Part shown: positions 25,872 through 35,000 of the stretch, in pieces
How positions within the stretch are numbered: the first letter of the stretch is position 1
Layout: each line of letters begins with the position of its first letter
Assembly: GCA_964371655.1 (NCBI GenBank)
Contig: CAYJOD010000020.1
Location: 1 to 64,000 of the forward strand
DNA from: CAZGSN01 sp964371655
GTDB lineage: Bacteria > Desulfobacterota > Binatia > HRBIN30
DNA: 64,000 bases
Direction of reading: 5' to 3'
The notes under the pieces: model-generated
What the model was told of the DNA's origin: nothing
The model's input: the letters and a program-made list of their open reading frames with translations, nothing else
Databases searched by the model: none
Made by a program: the position numbers and the translations under genes

Positions 25872-26801
25872 ATGACGCAAATTTGCAATCGAGCCTCAGA
25901 TATCGACATCGTCGATTACCTCGAAGATCCAAGCCGCCCCGAATGGGAGGAGTTCCACCGGCACATCGAAGCCTGCGTAAGCTGCGCCGAAGAAGTATCG
26001 AGCTTGGAGGCCACTGAAGTAATGCTCCGCGCCACCGATCTCGATGACCCGAGCCTCCATCCCCCCGCGGCCGATCTCGCGCGCCGCATGCAACTGCCGG
26101 CGCCGGCCCAGCGGGAGATCGAAGACCACCTACACCGTTGCGAGCGCTGCCGTCGTACCGTCACATTCGTGGAGACCTTCGACTTCTCGCGCCTGGATGC
26201 CCTGCGTTTGAAGCAAGAAGTTGTCGACGAGCAGGTCGCGGCGCAGTCGTTGCGGCAACCGGAGCGGGCATCTCGAGCTCCAGCACCATTGACCGCGTTG
26301 TGGCGCGAGGCGACTGGAGCGGCCAAGGAACATGTATACGAGCTGACCTCCCGCCTGGTTATTGAGTTGCGCAACGTCGCCGCAGTATTCTCTGAATTTC
26401 CCGCCGGCATGGTCCCGGTTCCCTATGTCCCGCACGCGTCCACCAGGCGCGGGACGCCAGGGGATGCACCGCCGGTATCGATTGTGGCCTTGGGACAGAG
26501 CATCCCGATTCCCCTGCCCGATCCCGGGCTCAGCGCACAGGTAATCGCTGAGCGCCAGGACACCGGTCACCTGCGCCTCCGGGTGACCCTACAAGGCAAC
26601 TTTCGTGGGCCCGTAGCCGTGAGCCTACGAGAGCACCTCGGGACAAGATCGCGCCTCATCTCGGCGCAGAGCACAGAAAGCCTCGAACCCTTCACTGTCG
26701 AGGATCTCACACCCGGCGAGTATTCGCTGGAGGTGTGGGAGATTGAATCGCAGCGACGCTTTCAGGTGCCGCTCCCGGTAATCTCGGGTCCCTCGCAATA
26801 G
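25872..26801 (+). CDS. soluble double-zinc-finger anti-sigma-like protein (island B)
   Basis: 309 residues, no membrane segment. It has two HxxxCxxC motifs: H31/C35/C38 and H86/C90/C93. The N-terminus (CNRASDIDIVDYLEDP) aligns with the island A protein at 13620-14510. After a helical middle, the last 110 residues (from IVALGQSIPIPLPDP to FQVPLPVI) look like a beta-sandwich. ZAS-type zinc fingers commonly bind ECF sigma factors. Here the absence of a transmembrane helix means the release signal should be cytosolic, and the next gene encodes a cytosolic CHAT protease. It could be a substrate or adaptor of that protease; this is inference. Confidence 0.8.
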   Translation: MTQICNRASDIDIVDYLEDPSRPEWEEFHRHIEACVSCAEEVSSLEATEVMLRATDLDDPSLHPPAADLARRMQLPAPAQREIEDHLHRCERCRRTVTFVETFDFSRLDALRLKQEVVDEQVAAQSLRQPERASRAPAPLTALWREATGAAKEHVYELTSRLVIELRNVAAVFSEFPAGMVPVPYVPHASTRRGTPGDAPPVSIVALGQSIPIPLPDPGLSAQVIAERQDTGHLRLRVTLQGNFRGPVAVSLREHLGTRSRLISAQSTESLEPFTVEDLTPGEYSLEVWEIESQRRFQVPLPVISGPSQ

Positions 26802-26813
26802 CCGGTCACGTGT

Positions 26814-26835
26814 AGTCCCCGCGCAACCGGGGACT
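26814..26835 (+). other. intercistronic hairpin
   Basis: AGTCCCCG-CGCAAC-CGGGGACT, an 8-bp perfect stem between the anti-sigma-like stop and the CHAT RBS (AGGGAGGGAG). There is no T-run, so attenuation or mRNA stabilisation is more likely than full termination. Confidence 0.6.
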
Positions 26836-26853
26836 CGGCCAGGGAGGGAGAAT

Positions 26854-29800
26854 ATGCAGCGTTTCGCCACGCTCCAGATCTCACATCGCTCTGGGAGCAT
26901 CGAATATGACCTGCAAATTCCAGAGGGGGAGGAAGCGGTTCGCCGGTACGTGGCGACACAGCCCATGAACGACGTGGATCTGGCCGAGTTGCTGACCCGC
27001 GCATCGAACTTACTCCGCTGCAGCCAAAGTGATGGCTTCGAACGAGAGGCGAAGCTCATTGGTGAGGCGTTGCGCAAGGCCCTCCTGCCGCACGAACTCG
27101 CCGAGACTTTGAACTCCATTGACGTTCCCTTGCTGGTCAGCATGGACCGGCCCGGATTCCCCTTTGAGCTCATGTATGCGGAGGGGTTTTGGGCGTTGAG
27201 GTTCGCTGTAGGTAGGCTGGTATCCAGCAGACCGTCACCGCACCGGCGGCGCGAGCGCCCTGACCTTCGAGCGCTGATCATCGGTTCCGACCCGAAGAGT
27301 GATTTAGAGTTCGTCGAAAAGGAGGCCGAGATAGTGCTCTGCGGCTTGCGCGAGGAGGGCGTCAATGCCGTGCACGTCGTGGCCGGTCGAGAGGCGACCG
27401 TGGACATCGTTCGGAAGCGGCTTGCTGAGGGCTACGACATCATCCACTTCTGTGGCCACGTTGCGCCTGGCGGGCTGGACGCACGTGCGAGTCCGGGCCT
27501 TCTCCTCGCCGGGGGGCGAATCCTGTCCGGTCGGGAGATCAGAGCCGATCTCGACGGGTGTCCGTTTGTCTTCCTCAACGGGTGCGCCAGCGCTCACGAT
27601 AGTGTTGCTGGAAGTTGGCAGAGGGACATCACAAGTTTGGCGGATAATTTTATGGGTGGCGGCGCCAGCGCCGTGGTTGCCACAGCGTCAGACGTGAGCG
27701 ATGAACACGCCGCTGAGGTCGCGGTCGAATTCTACCGCCGGGCACTTGCCGGCCAAACTCTCGGCGAGGCTTTACGCTGCGCACGGGTCCACGCTCGCGA
27801 TAAAGCCCGGGGATCATCGGCTTGGCTTTCGTTCTTCCTATACGGCAATCCTGCCGATGTCTTGATCGGTTCATCGGCCAAGGTCTCATATCGCGTCAAG
27901 AGGAAGTACGGGGAGCTCAACACCCTTGGTGGTCCGAGCAAGATCGACGTTCAGTATCAGCCCCCGAGACTACTCCGGTCCCTGACACCGGGAGAGTCCC
28001 CGAAGCACCTGCGAAGAAACATCTTCGGCCTCCCTGATCATCAGACAGGAACCATCGACCCCCACCGTTGCGACATTTTACGCTGGGAGGAGAGCGCGTT
28101 TCCCAAGTCGCGACGTCGCATTGGAGGAAGATACGACCTGGAAGAGGTGCTAGGCGGTTTCCTGCGGGTAACAAACGGAGACAGTCCCATCCCGCGCTTT
28201 ATTGCGCTCGGAGCACCCGGGAGTGGCAAGACATCGCTATTGCAGTACCTTGCTTGGAAGGCAGCGGGCGGAAAGCTACGGGCGAGGAGAGAGGGGGGGC
28301 TTGTCCGGGCGGGGCGGCGTCTTGTCCCTGTGGTCGTCCACCTTCCAGCTTGGCAAGCTTGGGCCGCGCCTGCCACGCAGCGTCCGAACTTCAGCCTCGC
28401 TGCATACCTCGAGTCCAACGAGGGCTCGTCCATCGACGCGAAGCAATGGGCTGAGTGGCTGGATAGAGGCGACGTGCTTCTCATGTTCGACGCCCTTGAC
28501 GAGTTGGGCGCACAATCCAAGGCAGCGTTCATAGAGCATGCCCTCAACACCGCCCTGCGCAACTATGCCAGGTGTCCAACGCTGGTCACCTGTCGTAGCG
28601 TCTCCTTCGGCGAGTACGAGCGGCTCTTGCCTGCTCTGCCGGTCTTTATGCTGGCGCCCTTGGAGGAGAAGCGAGACGCCTACATCCAGGCGTACTTCGC
28701 CGAGTCACCTACACGGTCTGCGGGTCTCATCCGCCAGCTCAACGCGCTGCCACAGCTCGAACCATTGGCAGCCAATCCCCTCCTACTCGATATCATTTGT
28801 TCCTTCGTGAGGAAGGATCCCGACGCACCGCTTCCGCAGACACCCAGTGAAATCTACGACAAGGTGATCAACCAGCGTCTGGGAAGCGGGGTCGAAGCCT
28901 ACCAGAAGCGCCGGACCCTGGAGGAGGTTGCCCTCAATCTGTTCGTCAAAGACCGGCGCGGCACCTGCAGTGTTGCCGAGTTTTTCGAGGAGCTGAAATC
29001 GACGCTGGTCGCGACCGGGCAGGGGAAGGACCTCACGCGGGCCCTCTACGATGCTCTCGCCGGTAAGTCTGGTCTCTTACGAGGCGGCGAAGAGAACGTC
29101 GCCTTTCTTCATCTGACTATCCAAGAGTTCCTGGCGGCTGCAGCCTTGGCCAGGCGAGCCAACCGCGATGGCTGGAATGCGCGAATCACCAGCGCAGCAG
29201 GCAAGCAGCAGCGATTACGCGACTTCGTTGACGACTGCGCGAAACATCATCGGTGGCGAAAGGTGATTGCATTCCTGGCAGGGCAGCTGGAGCAGCCCGG
29301 GCCGCTCTTGAGACGACTTCTCGACCCGCGGCGAGAGTCACTGACTCTCGACCACTTGATGCTCGCGGCGCTCTGTGTTCCCGAGATCACCCCGGAGCGA
29401 AGGATTGCGCTCAGAGCCCCCATCGAGCAGATCGCCACCGGATTGCTGGAGGTCGGGCTTGTCGAGTGCGGGGTCTCGTGGGCTATGGTGGAGGCAATCA
29501 GTGCGTTCGCAATCGTGAATCCTGCAATCTCACCGGCGGGCTACGCAGGACAGCTTTACCGGTTTGCCAGATTCGTCAGGGGGGAGAAGGACCCGCCTGT
29601 CCAATGGACGTTTGCAGACTGTCTGGTTGTTTCGCTGTTCGACGATGTTGCACTCGCCGCGTTCGGGGTAGCTCGAGTAATACGCGCGCTTGGTTCTGCC
29701 GCCGGCGTGCTCCTGCGCCAATGCCCATTTGGTTCGCAGACGCGTCTTCTGGATTATCTCCTTGGTTTGCTTCGCGAGGATCGCTGGGACGTGCGGCTCG

Positions 29801-31920
29801 CCGCGTGTGAGGCATTGGCCGGTCTCGGGGGAGCAGTGGTTGAGGATCCGGCGTTTCTGAGACACCTCGCGGATTTGTTGAACGATCCCGCGTGGCACGT
29901 TCGCGCTTTTGCCGCAACAGCTATCGGGCAGATGTCGGCTGCCGCTGCCAAGCACGCTGCGCTAGCGAGCCCGGAACCCCGACAGCGGTTTCCGCTTGCC
30001 ATGCTGGCGGAACACTTACACGATCCGCATGTCGGAGCCCGTCCTGCCCAACTATGCGATCCCGATCTAGTAGCGACCGCGGGAAAGTCGGTCGAAGAGA
30101 GCTTCGGGGGAAGTGTACCCGACCGCGAAAGCGGGACGCTGATGGACGAGAATACCAAGGCAAATGTTCCAGGTAGCCTCAGCAGACATCGAGGTGAGTG
30201 GTACATCAACCCTCCGGTGATGTTTAAGCGGCTTGGCCTGATGGGGTTCGCTCAGGGCGGAGTGCAGTCCGCTGCGCTGGCGGCGCTACATAGCCTGGGG
30301 CGAGTCTCCGCGTGCGACAAGACTCTCATCGACCAACTCGCGGAATTGCTGCGCGATCCCACTCCTGTCGTGCCCCAATTGGCTGATGGCAAGCCGCTTG
30401 TGTTGGCAAGTATTCAGATTGAGCCCGACCCTCACCATTCCGTGCGGGCAGCAGCCGCACTGGCGGTGGGTGCGTTGGGGGCGGGTGCCGCCGGACACTC
30501 GACACTGCTCCAGGAGCTTTCGAGTCTGCTTGACGAGGGTCCGGAGGAGTCAGATCGCCTAGCCGCAATGTCGGCGATTGGCGCGTTGGCCACCGCCGCG
30601 GCAACCGACCGGGCGCTGCTTGCCGCATTGGGCAGTCTCAAGCTCAACGAGAGAGTGGCTGGCCTCCTGCAGGCTGCTGAGGCTACGGTCCGAATTACTG
30701 CTGCGTTGTTGGTGGGGGCATTGGCGGGATTCCAGGAGTTCGCGTCGCTCCTTGATGACCTGGCTGATCTCCTTAGCGACGAACGCGACGTATCCGTGCG
30801 CCATGCCGTCGCGTCAGCAATTGGGGATCTGGGGCTTTCGGCTGCTCTACATGCCCGGCTCGTCCCCGAGCTTCGGAGCCTCCTGCACGACCCAGAGGTG
30901 GCCGTGCGTGCCGCCGCCGTCTCAGCCGCAGGCAGGTTGGCCACAGCATGTTCCGCCCAAGATGTATCTTTGATCGAACCAGTTGCCGACCTTTGCGAGG
31001 AGGCCGTACGAATCATGCCTGCGGCACCGCCTTCGAGTCCACCAGAACCTCCACGTCACCCAGACTTGGACCCCGCCAACGGCGCGTGGGCGGCCAGGAC
31101 TGTGGCACAAAGCGAATGGTCGCGAATTCTACGACCGTCTCCGATCGAATCAGGCGAAGCGGCTGAGCCATCCGTAGAAGAGGCCGCAATGTTTGCGATT
31201 CAGGGGCTTGGTGCTCTCGCGACGCAGCACCAGAGCGTGCGCGACAAACTCGCAGCGATGCTTCACAGTCCGGAGGCTACGTTTCGAGCTGCGGCTGCTC
31301 TGGCCGTTGGGGAGGTGGATCCGAAGATCGCGCTGGATGCGGGACTGGTCGATGTTCTGGCCCGCCTCTTGAACGATGAAGAGGAATCGGTTCGATCCGC
31401 TATAGTGGCCGCCGTAGCGAAGCTAGGAGCAGCGGTGGCACAGCATCAGCTGACCCTCACGGGGCTGGGAAAGCTCCTGAGCCGGGGGAAGGAAACCGAA
31501 CGAGTCGCGGTGGCCTACGCCGTGGGGCAGATGGGCGCGGTGGCAGCCGAGGACATCACGATCCGCAACGGAGTCCTTGCGTTGGTGAAGGGAGCCGAGT
31601 CGACGCGAGCGATGGCGGCATGGATTCTGGGTAAGATTGGAGGAAGCGCGAAAGAGTACCAGCCGTGGTTGAAGCCACCCCTTGAGACTCTGCAGCGCGA
31701 CCCGCGACCCAGCGTGCGGTCCGCGGTAGCTACTGCGATCGGCGAACTCGGGGCGCAGGCGAAGCTGTATCCCTCTCTGCTTCGAAGACTGCGACAACAG
31801 CTGCGTGATCAGCAACTCGGCCTGGAGCCCGCCATGGCGGCCTACAAGCTTCGCGACGCCGGAGTGTGGATCCCGGCACGCCGTTTCCCATGGTGGCCTC
31901 CGTGGCTTCGGATGCCGTGA
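26854..31920 (+). CDS. CHAT-NACHT-HEAT repeat giant protein
   Basis: 1688 residues, no signal or membrane helix. An N-terminal CHAT (caspase-HetF-associated with TPR) peptidase keeps the dyad H202 (DIIHFCGH) and C244 (VFLNGCAS). A NACHT-type STAND NTPase follows. It has Walker A GAPGSGKT at 453-460, Walker B LLMFDALDE at 542-550, a TCRSVSFGEYE sensor segment and a helical STAND tail. From about residue 960 to 1660 come many HEAT-like helical repeats (e.g. VRLAACEALAGLGG, VRAAAVSAAGRLAT, VRSAVATAIGELGA). The design parallels NLR-like sensors: repeats detect, NACHT oligomerises, CHAT cleaves. CHAT and NACHT domains are both known in bacterial conflict and cell-death systems. Its coupling to a sigma/anti-sigma pair is the unusual point. 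Confidence 0.92.
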   Translation: MQRFATLQISHRSGSIEYDLQIPEGEEAVRRYVATQPMNDVDLAELLTRASNLLRCSQSDGFEREAKLIGEALRKALLPHELAETLNSIDVPLLVSMDRPGFPFELMYAEGFWALRFAVGRLVSSRPSPHRRRERPDLRALIIGSDPKSDLEFVEKEAEIVLCGLREEGVNAVHVVAGREATVDIVRKRLAEGYDIIHFCGHVAPGGLDARASPGLLLAGGRILSGREIRADLDGCPFVFLNGCASAHDSVAGSWQRDITSLADNFMGGGASAVVATASDVSDEHAAEVAVEFYRRALAGQTLGEALRCARVHARDKARGSSAWLSFFLYGNPADVLIGSSAKVSYRVKRKYGELNTLGGPSKIDVQYQPPRLLRSLTPGESPKHLRRNIFGLPDHQTGTIDPHRCDILRWEESAFPKSRRRIGGRYDLEEVLGGFLRVTNGDSPIPRFIALGAPGSGKTSLLQYLAWKAAGGKLRARREGGLVRAGRRLVPVVVHLPAWQAWAAPATQRPNFSLAAYLESNEGSSIDAKQWAEWLDRGDVLLMFDALDELGAQSKAAFIEHALNTALRNYARCPTLVTCRSVSFGEYERLLPALPVFMLAPLEEKRDAYIQAYFAESPTRSAGLIRQLNALPQLEPLAANPLLLDIICSFVRKDPDAPLPQTPSEIYDKVINQRLGSGVEAYQKRRTLEEVALNLFVKDRRGTCSVAEFFEELKSTLVATGQGKDLTRALYDALAGKSGLLRGGEENVAFLHLTIQEFLAAAALARRANRDGWNARITSAAGKQQRLRDFVDDCAKHHRWRKVIAFLAGQLEQPGPLLRRLLDPRRESLTLDHLMLAALCVPEITPERRIALRAPIEQIATGLLEVGLVECGVSWAMVEAISAFAIVNPAISPAGYAGQLYRFARFVRGEKDPPVQWTFADCLVVSLFDDVALAAFGVARVIRALGSAAGVLLRQCPFGSQTRLLDYLLGLLREDRWDVRLAACEALAGLGGAVVEDPAFLRHLADLLNDPAWHVRAFAATAIGQMSAAAAKHAALASPEPRQRFPLAMLAEHLHDPHVGARPAQLCDPDLVATAGKSVEESFGGSVPDRESGTLMDENTKANVPGSLSRHRGEWYINPPVMFKRLGLMGFAQGGVQSAALAALHSLGRVSACDKTLIDQLAELLRDPTPVVPQLADGKPLVLASIQIEPDPHHSVRAAAALAVGALGAGAAGHSTLLQELSSLLDEGPEESDRLAAMSAIGALATAAATDRALLAALGSLKLNERVAGLLQAAEATVRITAALLVGALAGFQEFASLLDDLADLLSDERDVSVRHAVASAIGDLGLSAALHARLVPELRSLLHDPEVAVRAAAVSAAGRLATACSAQDVSLIEPVADLCEEAVRIMPAAPPSSPPEPPRHPDLDPANGAWAARTVAQSEWSRILRPSPIESGEAAEPSVEEAAMFAIQGLGALATQHQSVRDKLAAMLHSPEATFRAAAALAVGEVDPKIALDAGLVDVLARLLNDEEESVRSAIVAAVAKLGAAVAQHQLTLTGLGKLLSRGKETERVAVAYAVGQMGAVAAEDITIRNGVLALVKGAESTRAMAAWILGKIGGSAKEYQPWLKPPLETLQRDPRPSVRSAVATAIGELGAQAKLYPSLLRRLRQQLRDQQLGLEPAMAAYKLRDAGVWIPARRFPWWPPWLRMP

Positions 31921-32062
31921 TGTCGTGTCTCCACACTGCCACCGCCGCGAGGGGCCAAGCCTATTGCCTGGCTGCCTGTCGGACTTGTGAACTGAAGCGA
32001 CCCGACGATGCGCCGCCCATTGCAAAGACGCCGACGGCAGGTCCTAGGCGCGAGGAAGACTC

Positions 32063-35000
32063 TTGAAGCCATTTGCCACACTCCAAGTTGTTCGCTCTCC
32101 AGGTGGCATCGAGTATGACCTTTGGCTGCCGGGGCGTGAAGTCTCTGGGGCGATGCGATACGTACCGACCCACCCAATCGACGAGGCAGAGCTCATTGAG
32201 CTCCAAGCTCTCGCAGCACAACTTTTCCGCAGCGGTCCGAGCGAGACTTTCCCGCTGGACGCGAAAGCCACCGGTGAACGACTCTACAATGCGCTGATCC
32301 CCCCCGAGCTCGGCGAGCGCCTTCGAGATCTTCAGGTTCCGTTGCTCGTCAGCGTGCCGCGTTCCGGGTTGCCCTTTGAGCTCTTTTATGCGGACGACTT
32401 CTGGGCGCTCCGTTACGCCCTGGGCAAGCAGATTCGCTTGGAAGTGAAGGGCCGGAGCCCGGAAGTAACTCGCACGTCCGGACCGATGCGTGCTCTGGTC
32501 ATCTCCTCCGATCCGAGAGGAGACCTCGCATTCGTCGACCACGAGGCCGGCAAGGTGACTGATACACTGGTGGGAGGTGTCCGGATTAAGGCGAATCCCC
32601 TCTACGGTCCCGAGGCGAACGTAGATGAGGTGACGAGGAGGCTCGCCGAACGGTACGATGTCATCCACTTTTGCGGCCACATCGACCGCGGCAGCGGTGG
32701 AGTCGCACCAGGCCTTCTCCTTGCAAGCGAGCAGGTTCTTTCCGGCGAGGTGATTCGCCAACGCCTCGACGGGCGCCCATTCGTCTTCCTCAATGGCTGT
32801 CTCGGCGCGCGCGGCGATACGCACAAGGGATGGGAGGAGGACATTTCGAGCGTGGCCTACGGTTTCATCCGCGGGGGCGCTCGAGCGGTCATCGCCACAG
32901 TCTCGGAGATCGGTGATGAGCAAGCCGCCGATCTGGCGGTCGACTTCTATCGTCTGGCGTGCTCGGGCGAATGCCTCGGCGAAGCGCTTCGCCAAGCGCG
33001 TGAAAATGCTCGCTCGAAGGCACCGCCGTCGCCGGCCTGGCTGTCGTTCGTTCTGTACGGAAATCCGGCGGAAGTGCTGGTCGACCGAAGTTCTGAGTCG
33101 TCGACAGAGTCCAGCAGTGTCTCTCCCAAGGTTCCGGCGCCGGCCGATGGAGAGCGGAGCGAAGGCCCTTCCGCGGTGACTGTCACGCGGGAGAGCAACT
33201 ATCTCGCCCCGTCGAGCGCGTCCTGGGGGAGAGAATGGGCGCGCTCGCATCGACGAGGTGTGCTTCTCGGAACTTTCTCGTTTTTTGCTGTTGTGGCCAT
33301 CATCCTGTTGACGCTGTGGCGACGTGGGTCGCGTGATGAGAGCCCAAATACCGAGACAACGGTCTTAGCCCTGGCGAACGTGCCGCGGGTGCCCGATGCC
33401 GCGCTCGGAGCAGACTCCATAACCGTGATTGAGTTCGGGAATCTAGATGAAGAAGACCGCGGCCGTCACGGGTGGATGGGTAAAGCTATTCAAGCTGCAT
33501 TGGCCACCGAGCTGGGCAAGGTTGAGGCGTTAGATCTCTACCCGGAGAAGCTGGCGCGCATCCCTGCGGAAGGCGCCCCCGATCTGATGCTCCGCGCACA
33601 AAAGGTCGGCATCAACAAAGTGGTCACCGGATCGTTCAAAGTGCTCGGCGCGAAGGTTCGCATCGATGCGTCCGTGCTCGATGCCGCCACCGGCAAGGCG
33701 ATCGGCGAGGGTGTCGAGGGTGACTTGGGCGAAGATGACAAGGAATTCTTCAACCTGCAGAAGCAACTCGTGCTCAGCTTGCTGCGCCGAATGAAGACCC
33801 ACGTGCTGCCGCCTGAAGAGGGCAGTATCGCCGCAGAAACAAACACTAGTATCGTTGCCTACCGATTGCTGCTCGACGGCGAGCGCGTAGGCGCACAATC
33901 CGCAACAGCAAGCGGACAACCATCAAGTGTTCGGCGCGCAGAGCCGCTCGATCTCGTCAGCGATGAGCAGACGAAGCTCAAGGTAAAGCAGTTCCTCGAA
34001 GATTATCGGCACGTCCAAGAGGGAAAAGACCTCGATGGTCTCACAACCCTGCACGTTGCATTTCCATACGATCAACGTGAGGCGATGCGCGCCTACCTGG
34101 CGAACACTGATGACCTTACGATCGAGATCGTGGACATTTCGATCGCTATCAACGACGAAACCGTCTGGGTGTCCTTCACCCGTCGCGATCGCTTCATCGA
34201 CAAGCTAAGCCGCGCGCCCGAACGTGTCGAGATCCGACTCGCCAAGACGTTAACCCACAGCAACGGACGATTGAAGATTTCCCCACGCACCCCGAACAGC
34301 GCGCTGATTCAAAACGAAGCTTGGGAAAACAATGGACCGGAAGGCGGCGAGGTCTCCGCGATCGCAATTGACCCGAGCGAGCCACGCACGATCTATCTAG
34401 GAACTGGTGGCGGTGTGTTTATTAGCACGAATGGAGGCGAAAGATGGAGACTTTCGAGCGACGGCTTGAATGGACGCGTCGCTACCCTCGCAATTGGCCC
34501 AACGGTGCCGCAGATTATCTACGCAGGAGGCGATCGCGGCTCGTGGAAGAGCACCGATGCTGGAGAGAGCTGGACTAAGATGACCGTAGAACTCTTCGCT
34601 TATTCGTTGGCAATCGATCCAACGGATCCGCGCACAGCATATTGGGGAGGAAACGGTGGGATGTTCAAGAGCACAAACGGGGGCGATACCTGGACGAGAC
34701 TCGGTCGGGGTCGTACCAGCTCTTTGGTGATCGCCCCGACCACACCGCCGGCTCTCTATGCAGTGCGTGGCGGCGCGGACACTAAGTTGTTCAAGAGCAC
34801 AAATGGAGGCGAGAACTGGTATGAGAGCGGGTCAGGCATCTGGCGACCGCGAACCATCGCCTTCGACCCCGACTCTCCCAAGGTGGTGTACCTGGGGACG
34901 GGTGGACATGTCTTTAGAAGTACCGACTCTGGCGAATCCTGGGCACCCGTTGCGAGTGGGATGACGGATACAAACCGGGACGTAACGCAGATTGTTGTCG

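Noticed and set aside
26814..26835. Rho-independent terminator between the anti-sigma-like gene and the CHAT gene.
   Set aside because: The stem is good but no T-run follows and the CHAT RBS comes directly after, so full termination is unlikely.
32010..32052. AAAGACGCC-like text upstream of the second CHAT gene as a further ECF promoter.
   Set aside because: In the antisense orientation there is no -35 at 17 bp, and in the sense orientation no match at all.
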